Source: Empedobacter falsenii (GTDB lineage Bacteria > Bacteroidota > Bacteroidia > Flavobacteriales > Weeksellaceae). From it: 64,000 bases of DNA. Both the position numbers and the translations under genes were made by a program. The DNA lies in NCBI RefSeq assembly GCF_013488205.1, contig NZ_CP040908.1:310001-374000 (forward strand), given 5' to 3'. Shown here in pieces: positions 1 to 8,059 of this stretch. How positions within the stretch are numbered: the stretch's first letter is position 1; the number at the start of each line of letters is the position of its first letter. The notes under the pieces were generated by a model. It made no database searches. It was not told the DNA's origin and saw only the letters and a list, made by a program, of their open reading frames with translations.

Positions 1-465
1 AATATTGGTGAATTTACAACGCCAATTGGTGAAGTAGAAATAACGAAAGAAGGAAAAGATGTAACGTTGTTAACATATGGTTCTACTTGGAGAATTGTGA
101 TGGATGCAGCGAAAGAATTGGAGCAATTAGGTATTTCTGTTGAAGTAATTGATGCTCAATCTTTATTACCTTTCGATATCAATGCAGATGTTGCAAAAAG
201 TTTGAACAAAACGAATCGTTTAGTTATTGTTGACGAAGATGTTCCAGGAGGAGCAAGTGCATTCTTGTTACAAGAAATTATCGAGAAACAAGGTGGATAT
301 TTTACATTAGATAGTGCACCATTAACGATTACAGCGAAAGCTCACCGTCCTGCGTATGCGACTGATGGAGATTATTTCTCAAAACCTTCTGTTGATGATA
401 TTACAGAACAAGTTTATGAATTAATGCGCGAAGCAAAACCAAATGAGTTTCCTGCTTTGTACTAA
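1..465 (+). CDS. 2-oxoacid dehydrogenase E1, beta part (3' fragment)
   Basis: The frame is open from base 1, so this is the C-terminal ~154 residues of a longer protein cut by the window edge. The fragment matches the transketolase C-terminal domain of thiamine-diphosphate E1 subunits, with a VDEDVPGGASAF stretch and the ending GDYFSKPSVDDI. That ending resembles the fused alpha/beta E1 of Bacteroidota (branched-chain or pyruvate type) more than stand-alone PdhB, but the substrate cannot be decided from this fragment. E1 decarboxylates the 2-oxoacid and passes the acyl group to lipoyl-E2. A plausible E2 lies about 31 kb downstream (31546-32865) rather than next door. A terminator hairpin follows the stop. 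Confidence 0.85.
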   Translation, partial: NIGEFTTPIGEVEITKEGKDVTLLTYGSTWRIVMDAAKELEQLGISVEVIDAQSLLPFDINADVAKSLNKTNRLVIVDEDVPGGASAFLLQEIIEKQGGYFTLDSAPLTITAKAHRPAYATDGDYFSKPSVDDITEQVYELMREAKPNEFPALY

Positions 466-485
466 ATAAAATAGAAAAATTTTCT

Positions 486-520
486 AAAAAGTCCTGTTTT
501 TTTTTAAAACAGGACTTTTT
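486..520 (+). terminator. Intrinsic terminator after E1 gene
   Basis: Inverted repeat AAAAAGTCCTGTTTT / AAAACAGGACTTTTT with a short T loop and a trailing T-run, 20 bases after the stop codon. It separates the E1 gene from the T9SS cargo gene. Confidence 0.85.
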
Positions 521-591
521 TTTGTTATGACATTTTTTGTTCTTAAAAAATGATGTAATATTGAATATTAATAACTTAAATCAATTTACTT

Positions 592-2613
592 ATGAACAAA
601 ATTTTAAACTTTACCTTTTTTATGGTGTTTTTTTCTGTGATTCATGCGCAGATTACTATTAACGAAACTTTCGAAACATCAGCTCTTCCATCAGGATGGT
701 CATATACACCATCGAGTACAGGTTGGATAAATTCTAACGTCAGCCCATTAAATGGTAGTAGATCGCTTAGAAAATCAATTTCAGCAACTACGGTAGCTCC
801 TAATCCAGTAGTAGAATTTATAACAAAAAATGATACCAGATCTAATGGAAAAGAAATTTCTATTTCGGTAAAAACAAGGGCTTTTAAATTTTCTGATCGT
901 GTAATAAATGGAGAGGTACAATTCTTATATTCTGTAGATAATGGAGTGACTTGGGTAGAATTAGGAGAGGCAATCAAATATAATGAAGCATTTGATCCAA
1001 ATATAGATAATTCTAATCAAGGTATTATCTCATCTCAATTTAAAATACCAAATGGAGTAGTTCCAGAAGGTTCAAATTTTAAATTTAAAGCAAAAGCATC
1101 TGTTGCTTTATTAGAGAATGGAGTCCCAAATAATTTATACATGTATTTTGATGACTTTGTGATAGCTCAATCTACGGAGACTTTACCTTCTTGTGTAACA
1201 CATCTTTCGCCAACAGATAATGGCATCAATATTGGGGTAGATCAAAATTTAACATGGTCACCAGCTGAAGGAGCAGAAGGTTATCACATTTATTTGGGAG
1301 AACAAACAGGTAATTATTCTATTTTGAATGGAATTGATTTAGGGAATGTAACAGTATATAAATTAGGTAGTAATTTAAAGTCTAATACATCATATTTTCT
1401 GAAAATAATTCCTTACAATACAATAGGAAGTGCTGAAAATTGTAACGAAATAACATTCAAGACTAAAACAACACCTGTTAATGATGAAATAACAGGAGCA
1501 ATTACACTAACACCATCAAATAGCTTATTCTGCGATGGAGGAGTCAGAGGAACATTTAAAAATGCATCAAAATCGATAGAAGAGTTAGGATGTAACACAT
1601 CCGCTAATAATAAGGACGATGTATGGTATAAATTTGTTGCAAAATCTAAAAGACATATCATTAATTTATCTTCTACAGAAGGAAGTGTAAACGATTTATA
1701 TTTTACATTATATGAAGGAGATTCAAATAAATTGATCACAAAAGATTGTATTGATGAAGAGCGAGCAATCTTAGATGATTTGATTGTAGGAAATACCTAT
1801 TACATCAGATTATTTACTTATTCGAATAATCTTACAGATTCAGAATTTGATATTTGTCTTTCTACAGCGGGGTCAACTCCAGAAAATGATGAGAAATCGA
1901 CAGCGATATTATTAGATAATTTTACTTTTGATAAAACTTTTGATACATCAGGATATACAAAAAGATCAAATGTAGTGATTGATGATTTAATAGGAACTTG
2001 TTCGATGTATGCTGATATTAATTTGGAAGGGATAAATTTATCAACATCAAATTATTCAGATAATGGTGTATGGTTTAAATTTAATGGAAATGGAAGTAAT
2101 TTTTCTGTTCGTTCAATAACTGATCAATTTTGGGATGCAAGAATAGATGTTTATAGAACATTGACTGAACAAGAAAAACAAGCAAATCCAACTTTTTCAG
2201 ATGCATTAACTTGTGTAGGAACAAAAGGAGCGCCAGTAACAGATTTTACACACACGGTCAACATAGAAAATTCTAAAAAAGAGGTTACTTACTATGTTAA
2301 TATTTCTAATTTTACAAGTGCAACAAAAACTCCTACAGGAGTTGTTCAATTAATTGTTGCAACAGATCATTTAGGATTATCAGAAAATAATAAATCAGGA
2401 TTAACAATTTATCCAAATCCAGTAACAGATAAAGTGTTGATAAATTCTAATACAAAAATTGATCAAGTAAGAGTTTATTCTTTACAAGGAAAAGAATTGA
2501 TGAAAACATCAAAATCTGAGATTAATTTAAATCATCTGGTAAAAGGGGTTTATATTATTCAAATACAAACGATAGATGGTAAAATAACTGAACAAAAAAT
2601 AATTAAAAAATAA
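592..2613 (+). CDS. T9SS-exported surface/secreted protein with type A sorting domain
   Basis: 673 residues. The N-terminal signal peptide (about residues 1-20, ending IHAQ) gives Sec export. Residues ~25-190 resemble a choice-of-anchor/cleaved-adhesin jelly-roll domain (FETSALPSGW start). Residues ~200-295 resemble a fibronectin type III module, and ~300-560 hold two repeat regions like those of PPC-type pre-peptidase domains. The last ~75 residues (IYPNPVTDKV to the lysine-rich end) are a typical T9SS type A sorting domain (Por_Secre_tail), which directs passage through the type IX secretion pore and surface attachment or release. No catalytic domain is visible, so an adhesin-like or binding role is likely. 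The gene stands alone between two terminators, and the T9SS plug gene follows. Confidence 0.85.
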   Translation: MNKILNFTFFMVFFSVIHAQITINETFETSALPSGWSYTPSSTGWINSNVSPLNGSRSLRKSISATTVAPNPVVEFITKNDTRSNGKEISISVKTRAFKFSDRVINGEVQFLYSVDNGVTWVELGEAIKYNEAFDPNIDNSNQGIISSQFKIPNGVVPEGSNFKFKAKASVALLENGVPNNLYMYFDDFVIAQSTETLPSCVTHLSPTDNGINIGVDQNLTWSPAEGAEGYHIYLGEQTGNYSILNGIDLGNVTVYKLGSNLKSNTSYFLKIIPYNTIGSAENCNEITFKTKTTPVNDEITGAITLTPSNSLFCDGGVRGTFKNASKSIEELGCNTSANNKDDVWYKFVAKSKRHIINLSSTEGSVNDLYFTLYEGDSNKLITKDCIDEERAILDDLIVGNTYYIRLFTYSNNLTDSEFDICLSTAGSTPENDEKSTAILLDNFTFDKTFDTSGYTKRSNVVIDDLIGTCSMYADINLEGINLSTSNYSDNGVWFKFNGNGSNFSVRSITDQFWDARIDVYRTLTEQEKQANPTFSDALTCVGTKGAPVTDFTHTVNIENSKKEVTYYVNISNFTSATKTPTGVVQLIVATDHLGLSENNKSGLTIYPNPVTDKVLINSNTKIDQVRVYSLQGKELMKTSKSEINLNHLVKGVYIIQIQTIDGKITEQKIIKK

Positions 2614-2626
2614 TTTTTAAAATTAT

Positions 2627-2665
2627 AAAGCGTACGCTCTTTCATAAGAACATACGCTTTTTTTT
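2627..2665 (+). terminator. Intrinsic terminator after T9SS cargo gene
   Basis: Stem AAAGCGTA / TACGCTTT with an 18-base loop, followed by a T-run, 14 bases after the stop codon. Confidence 0.75.
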
Positions 2666-2689
2666 GTATTTTTAACAATCAAAATTATA

Positions 2690-3946
2690 ATGAAAATGAA
2701 ATTTTATTCGATCATACTTTGTCTGTTGACTTCTGTTCTTTTTGGACAATTTCAGGATATAATTCCTCCAAAGAATATCAAGACGGTTCAAATTTTTAAC
2801 CCGCAAACAAACGATAATACACCCATTATCAAGTTAGGTTCTAGCGAAAGATTAATTTTTCTTTTTGATGATATCAGCGCAGGTTACAAGCGTTATCAAT
2901 ATTCTATCGAACACAGAAATGCAGATTGGTCTGAATCGAATATTTTTCAAACCGAATTTTTAAATGGTGTTAATGCTGATTATGCGCGAACATATAAAAA
3001 TTCATTCAATACGTATCAAAAATATACCAATTATCAAATTCAATTTCCGAATGAGCAAATGAATGTAAAATTGCCTGGAAATTATGTGTTGAAAGTGTAT
3101 TTAGAAAATGATTCGAATCCAATTTTCACGAAACGTTTTGCGGTTTATCAACCAATTGCAGATGTTGGCGTGATGGTTTCTCGTTACAATAATCCAACGA
3201 TAAAAGAATTGAATCAGCGTTTGCAAGTTCAAGTTTCGAGCGGAACACAAAATTTGACTGAAGTTCCTGACGGCGCAAAATTATTTTTGATGAAAAATAA
3301 CAATTGGAACGAAGGTTATTTTGTCAATCAACCATCTTTTTCTCGCCCAAATCAGTTAACATATAATGATACCAATATTTTGTTTGACGGTGGTGCAGAA
3401 TACAATTGGTTTGATAACAAAAATTTAGAAGTTCCGAGTTTAACAACAGAAAAAACATTCAGAAAAGATAGTGTTTACCATACTGTTTTGCGTGCAGATA
3501 TTCCGAAGTATAATTTACCATACGATGATTATCCAGACATTAATGGAAATTTTTATATCCGAAATAACCGTTATGGAAACGAATATGCAGCAAATTCTGA
3601 AGCAGATTATTCGTGGGTTTATTTTGCCTTAGACGCTTTCGAAGATCAAAATGGATTATACGTTCCGTATGTTGTGGGAGCTTTTAATAATTGGGAAATT
3701 GACGATAATTCGAAATTAGAAAAAGACGATGCAGGATTTTGGGTAACCGAATTATTTTTGAAACAAGGTTATTACAATTATCAATATGTTGTAAAAAATA
3801 CCAAAACAGGTAAAATCGATCCAAGTTATGTGAGCGGAAGTTTTTGGCAAACTGAAAATCAATATCAAGCGTTGTTTTACTATCGCCCTTGGGGACAACG
3901 ATACGATGTGTTGATGGGATATGGAACTGGAAATTCGAGGAGATAA
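2690..3946 (+). CDS. Type IX secretion system plug protein (DUF5103 family)
   Basis: 418 residues, close to the usual size for the family. A signal peptide (~1-19, ending LFGQ) sends it to the periplasm. The whole mature protein looks like DUF5103: an N-terminal beta domain with YQYSIEHRNADW, then a middle segment, then a C-terminal carbohydrate-binding-like fold (GAFNNWEIDDNSKLEKDD). In Flavobacterium johnsoniae the homologous Plug protein blocks the SprA translocon pore when no cargo is present. This fits the two T9SS cargo genes in the window. It ends 22 bases before the helicase gene with no terminator between, so the two may be co-transcribed. The family assignment is from memory of its conserved segments. 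Confidence 0.8.
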   Translation: MKMKFYSIILCLLTSVLFGQFQDIIPPKNIKTVQIFNPQTNDNTPIIKLGSSERLIFLFDDISAGYKRYQYSIEHRNADWSESNIFQTEFLNGVNADYARTYKNSFNTYQKYTNYQIQFPNEQMNVKLPGNYVLKVYLENDSNPIFTKRFAVYQPIADVGVMVSRYNNPTIKELNQRLQVQVSSGTQNLTEVPDGAKLFLMKNNNWNEGYFVNQPSFSRPNQLTYNDTNILFDGGAEYNWFDNKNLEVPSLTTEKTFRKDSVYHTVLRADIPKYNLPYDDYPDINGNFYIRNNRYGNEYAANSEADYSWVYFALDAFEDQNGLYVPYVVGAFNNWEIDDNSKLEKDDAGFWVTELFLKQGYYNYQYVVKNTKTGKIDPSYVSGSFWQTENQYQALFYYRPWGQRYDVLMGYGTGNSRR

Positions 3947-3968
3947 ATAATTCAGTTTTTTATCAATC

Positions 3969-6608
3969 ATGACTTTCAACACTCAACCTATAAAATTTAA
4001 GTATTCTTGGCGCGATTATCAACAGCGAGTTTTAGATGAATTAGAATTTCATTTAGAAGATGCGCATCTTAATGTTGTAGCACCGCCTGGTTCTGGAAAA
4101 ACGGTTTTGGGATTGGAAGTGATGCTTCGGATTAATGAGCCTACGCTTATTTTAGCACCAACTTTAGCGATTCGTAATCAATGGAAAGATCGATTTATTG
4201 AGCTTTTTCTTGATAATAAGGAAGTCGATTGGATTTCGATGGATATTCATCAACCAAAATTTCTTACCATTTCTACTTATCAAGGATTGCATGCTTCGAT
4301 GGTAAAAGACGAACAGTCTTTGATTCAATTATTAAAAGAAAATAACGTCAAAACTTTGATTGTAGACGAAGCGCATCATCTAAAAAATGAATGGTGGAAA
4401 AGTCTCAATAAAATCAAAAGTGAATTATCACCAAAGATTGTTGCGTTAACTGCTACGCCGCCTTTTGATGTTGCGAAAGAAGAATGGAATCGTTATCTCA
4501 CTTTTTGTGGTCCGATTGATTGCGAAATTTCTGTTCCAGAATTGGTTAAACAAAAAGATTTGTGCCCACATCAAGATTTATTGTTGTGCTCATTTCCTAC
4601 AAATTTCGAGAGTGAAATTATTTCTAAAAACCTTGAAGAAGTAGAATCTTTTTTCCAAGAAATAAAAGGAAATACAGCTTTGTATGATTTTGTTTTGACG
4701 TTAGATTTTATAAAAACGCCCGCAAGTTGTTTCGACGAAATTTATGCAGATTTTGATGCGTATGCGTGTTTTGTGATTTATCTGAAATCGTTTGATACGC
4801 CATTGGATTTTCAGCATTTGGATTTATTAGAAAACGAAACGATAGATTTTCCGCCTTTCAATTATTATTGGGCAGAATGTATGTTCAATTATTTGTTGTT
4901 TAAAGATGAAGAATTTTATTTAGAACACGAGAAATTCTTGAAACCATTTTTAACGAATTTAAAACGAATCGGAGCAATCGATCAGAAAAAAGTTACGTTA
5001 CATTATAATCAAAAAGTTAAAAATTCACTGATAAATAGTGTAAAAAAGATTGATAGTATTGCAGAAATTGTAAAGTCAGAATATCAACATTTGGGCGATA
5101 AGTTGCACATGGTGATTTTGACGGATTACATTCGAAAAGAATTTTATTCGGATAATTTACAGAATGAACCAAGTAAAATAAAGTTGGGAGTTTTTCCAAT
5201 TTTCGAAAAACTTCGAAATCTAAATTCAGAAATAATTCCACATCTTGCGATTATTACAGGTTCGATGGTAATCGTTTCGAAAACAATTCTTCCAAAATTA
5301 ATTTATCAATTCAAAGATAGAGCAGAAGCGATTCAGTTCAAATCGGTGATGTTCGATGATAATTTTTTCGAAGTTGTTGCAGAAGATAATTCAAGAGGAA
5401 ATTTGTTGGCTGTTTTAACAAAATTATTCAACGAAGGTGTTATCAAAATAATTGTCGGAACTCGCGCTTATTTGGGCGAAGGTTGGGATGCGCCGAGTAT
5501 CAATAGTTTAATTTTAGCGAGTAATGTAGGTTCTTTTGTAACATCAAATCAGATGCGTGGGCGTGCGATTCGTGTGAATTCTGAAGAACCAAATAAAGTG
5601 AGTAACGTTTGGCATTTGGTTACGTTGGATTTATTTGCGCAAAATGGCGGTGGAGATTTGGATAAAATGAGACAACGATTTGAGGCTTTTGTTGGAATTT
5701 CGCAAAAGGAAAACACGATTTCGAATGGTATTTCTCGTCTGAATCTTCCTGAACAATTTACTGAGGAATCTATTGAAAATTACAATCAGCAAACGATAGA
5801 ATGGAGTAAAAATGATGTTCAAATTAGAGATTCTTGGACAAATTCTATTGCCGAAGGAACAAAAATTGATAATGAATTAAAGTATTTTTATGATGGAGAA
5901 AAAGAATATGATTTCTCAAAACATTTGTATTATTCGAAGTCGATAAAAAGTTTAACAACAAGTTTACTTCTTTCATTCATCTCTTTTATCGTTTTCTTTT
6001 TCGAAGAAAGTATTCGAACACTTTTATTTTCGATGTCGAAAAAAAGCTTTCTTTCAACCATAATTTTTCTCTCAACGGTCGGAATTGTGTATTTCGGAGT
6101 TAATTTTTACAAAAACATCAAACTTTATATTCAATATAGAGATATCACCAAAGATTTTCAGAAAATAGCTGTTGCGTTATTCAATACTTTGCAACATTTT
6201 AATTTATTGTCTAATGAATTGCGAGAAACAAATATTTTGACAACTGTAGATAAATCGGGAAATATTTCGTGTAGTTTATTGTCGGCAACAACTTATGATA
6301 AGGCGACTTTTTTACATTCGCTCGAAAATATTTTAAATCCAATTGATAATCCACGTTATTTTATCGAACGAAAAAGTGTGCTGATGAAGCTTTTCAAACA
6401 AAGAGATTATCATTCGGTTCCCGAAATTATTGGTCAACACAAGAAAAAGGCTGAATATTTTCATCAACAATGGTTGCAACTTGTAGGCGATGCAGAATTG
6501 CATTACACAAGAAGTTATTATGGACGAAAAAAGTTGATCAAAGCAAAAATAAAATCGTTAAGTTTTCAATTAAAGCAACCAATTGAACATATCAAAAAGT
6601 GGAAATAA
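3969..6608 (+). CDS. DEAD/DEAH-box helicase family protein with C-terminal membrane segments
   Basis: 879 residues. An SF2 helicase core is clear: Walker A APPGSGKTV (GSGKT at 41-45), DEAH box VDEAHH (133-137), a TATPP motif near 160, and arginine-finger motif QMRGRAIR near 528. A long insertion (~200-420) separates the two RecA lobes. The core looks like the type III restriction/UvrB-like ResIII helicase group. Unusually, two hydrophobic segments (~660-678 and ~693-713) follow the core and precede a ~160-residue soluble tail, predicting a membrane-associated helicase. No methylase, nuclease motif or defence partner is adjacent. Its upstream neighbour is the T9SS plug gene, and DUF2200 converges on it from the opposite strand two bases away. 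The biological role is unknown. Confidence 0.75.
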   Translation: MTFNTQPIKFKYSWRDYQQRVLDELEFHLEDAHLNVVAPPGSGKTVLGLEVMLRINEPTLILAPTLAIRNQWKDRFIELFLDNKEVDWISMDIHQPKFLTISTYQGLHASMVKDEQSLIQLLKENNVKTLIVDEAHHLKNEWWKSLNKIKSELSPKIVALTATPPFDVAKEEWNRYLTFCGPIDCEISVPELVKQKDLCPHQDLLLCSFPTNFESEIISKNLEEVESFFQEIKGNTALYDFVLTLDFIKTPASCFDEIYADFDAYACFVIYLKSFDTPLDFQHLDLLENETIDFPPFNYYWAECMFNYLLFKDEEFYLEHEKFLKPFLTNLKRIGAIDQKKVTLHYNQKVKNSLINSVKKIDSIAEIVKSEYQHLGDKLHMVILTDYIRKEFYSDNLQNEPSKIKLGVFPIFEKLRNLNSEIIPHLAIITGSMVIVSKTILPKLIYQFKDRAEAIQFKSVMFDDNFFEVVAEDNSRGNLLAVLTKLFNEGVIKIIVGTRAYLGEGWDAPSINSLILASNVGSFVTSNQMRGRAIRVNSEEPNKVSNVWHLVTLDLFAQNGGGDLDKMRQRFEAFVGISQKENTISNGISRLNLPEQFTEESIENYNQQTIEWSKNDVQIRDSWTNSIAEGTKIDNELKYFYDGEKEYDFSKHLYYSKSIKSLTTSLLLSFISFIVFFFEESIRTLLFSMSKKSFLSTIIFLSTVGIVYFGVNFYKNIKLYIQYRDITKDFQKIAVALFNTLQHFNLLSNELRETNILTTVDKSGNISCSLLSATTYDKATFLHSLENILNPIDNPRYFIERKSVLMKLFKQRDYHSVPEIIGQHKKKAEYFHQQWLQLVGDAELHYTRSYYGRKKLIKAKIKSLSFQLKQPIEHIKKWK

Positions 6609-6609
6609 T

Positions 6610-6969
6610 CTAACTTCTCAAAATCTTTTCCATCGTTTTTCCTTTGGCTAATTCATCGATTAATTTGTCTAAATATCGAATTTTTTGCATCAATGGATTT
6701 TCAATTTCTTCCACACGATAGCCGCAAATTACACCTTTTATTTTAGCCGCATTTGGATTAAACTTTGGTGCATTTTCAAAAAAATCCTGAAAATTAGTTT
6801 TATTCGTTAAAATTTTTTCCAAATCTTTTTCAGTATAACCTGTCAACCAAAAAATAATTTCGTCAACTTCCGTTTTTGTTCGGTTTTTCTTTTCTGCTTT
6901 CGTGATATAATGTGGATAAACGCTCGCAAAAGACATTTCGATTACACGCTGAAAATTTTTATCATTCAT
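6610..6969 (-). CDS. DUF2200 family protein
   Basis: 119 residues with no signal peptide and a cytoplasmic composition. It matches the DUF2200 family in length and conserved blocks: [16 protein letters not shown] near the start, IIFWLTGY in the middle, and [20 protein letters not shown] followed by [19 protein letters not shown]. The family function is unknown, although it is widespread as a small single-domain protein in Bacteria. It converges with the helicase gene, the two stop codons being one base apart, and no terminator hairpin is visible between them, so read-through antisense RNA is possible. Start ATG at 6967-6969. Confidence 0.8.
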   Translation of the reverse strand: MNDKNFQRVIEMSFASVYPHYITKAEKKNRTKTEVDEIIFWLTGYTEKDLEKILTNKTNFQDFFENAPKFNPNAAKIKGVICGYRVEEIENPLMQKIRYLDKLIDELAKGKTMEKILRS

Positions 6970-7035
6970 TTTTTAAGAATATTATAGAGGATAAATTTCG
7001 ACAATTAATTTGATAAAATCTCACTATTTTCATCG

Positions 7036-7066
7036 ATTGTGATTTATAGATTTTGAGTTAAATTTG
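7036..7066 (+). promoter_or_regulatory. -33/-7 promoter for the lipoprotein gene (leaderless)
   Basis: ATTG at 7036-7039 and TAAATTTG at 7059-7066 are separated by 19 bases, matching the Bacteroidota housekeeping consensus. The predicted transcription start falls at or within a base or two of the ATG at 7070, so the mRNA would have no 5' leader. Confidence 0.65.
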
Positions 7067-7069
7067 AGT

Positions 7070-8059
7070 ATGAAATTTTTATTTAGATTTTTAACACTGT
7101 TTACGATAATTAGTTTGGTTGGATGTACTTCTGAAACCAAAAAATCACCAATTGATTTTTATTATTGGCGAAGTAATTATTCGGTGAATGAAACAGAGAA
7201 AAAAGCGGTTGATTCACTAAAAGTGGAAAATATTTATGTTCGTTTTTTTGATGTGGATAAAAAGTTGAATAAAATTTCTCCAGTTGGAATTATTCAGAAT
7301 TTTGATGCAACGAAGCTCAATGTCAATTATATTCCGACGGTTTTTATTACCAATCAAACTTTTCTGAATACATCAAAAGATCAAGTCAAAATTTTAGCAA
7401 AAGATGTGTATAATTTTTTGAGTGAAACGGCTGAAAGAGGAAATCTAAAAAGTTTCAATGAAATTCAGATAGATTGTGATTGGACGAAATCTACGCGTGA
7501 GAATTATTTTATGTTTTTGTCGGAATTGAAACATATTTCGGGAAAAAAACTTTCGGCAACTTTGCGTTTGCATCAAGTCAAATTTAAAGACAAAGAAGGA
7601 GTTCCGCCTTTGGATAAAATGGTTTTGATGTGTTATGCAACCGAAAATCCAACTGATCAATCTGAAAATAATTCGATTTTAGATTTGAAAATAGCAAAAG
7701 ATTATTTAAAAAACTTGAACGATTATCCAATCAAATTAGATGTTGCTTTGCCAATTTATTCGTGGGCAATTTTGACAAATCATCAAGGAAAAATAAAATT
7801 AATCAATTCTTTTTCGGAGCAAGATTTGATAGGAAAACCTGTAAAGAAAATCAGAAATGGATTTTATGAAGTGGAAGATGATTTTTTTGTACGAAATTTT
7901 TATGTGAGCAAAGGTTTTACAATAAAAGTTGAAATGATTTCTCCCGAATTATTAGTTGAAGCAAAATCATTTATCGATACAAAATTATCTTACAATTATC
8001 GATTGATTTATTATCATTTAGACTCAAAATTTTTGAAAACAATACCAACACAATTATGA
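7070..8059 (+). CDS. Lipoprotein of unknown function
   Basis: 329 residues from ATG 7070. An in-frame TTG at 7064 lies inside the promoter -7 box and is not a credible start. The N-terminus is a lipoprotein signal, with hydrophobic residues then LVGC; the Cys would be lipidated. The mature part contains FYYWRSNY, IQIDCDW and LDVALPIYSW, arranged like a TIM-barrel glycosidase-related fold. It recalls DUF3142-type proteins, but the similarity is weak and no catalytic pair can be named with confidence. The stop overlaps the next start (ATGA at 8056-8059), so translation of the downstream 853-residue protein is probably coupled to it, suggesting that the two cell-envelope proteins act together. 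Confidence 0.7.
   Translation: MKFLFRFLTLFTIISLVGCTSETKKSPIDFYYWRSNYSVNETEKKAVDSLKVENIYVRFFDVDKKLNKISPVGIIQNFDATKLNVNYIPTVFITNQTFLNTSKDQVKILAKDVYNFLSETAERGNLKSFNEIQIDCDWTKSTRENYFMFLSELKHISGKKLSATLRLHQVKFKDKEGVPPLDKMVLMCYATENPTDQSENNSILDLKIAKDYLKNLNDYPIKLDVALPIYSWAILTNHQGKIKLINSFSEQDLIGKPVKKIRNGFYEVEDDFFVRNFYVSKGFTIKVEMISPELLVEAKSFIDTKLSYNYRLIYYHLDSKFLKTIPTQL

Noticed and set aside
642-977. Minus-strand open frame inside the T9SS cargo gene
   Set aside because: It is fully antisense to a well-supported gene, has no recognisable domain, and its composition follows from the sense codons.
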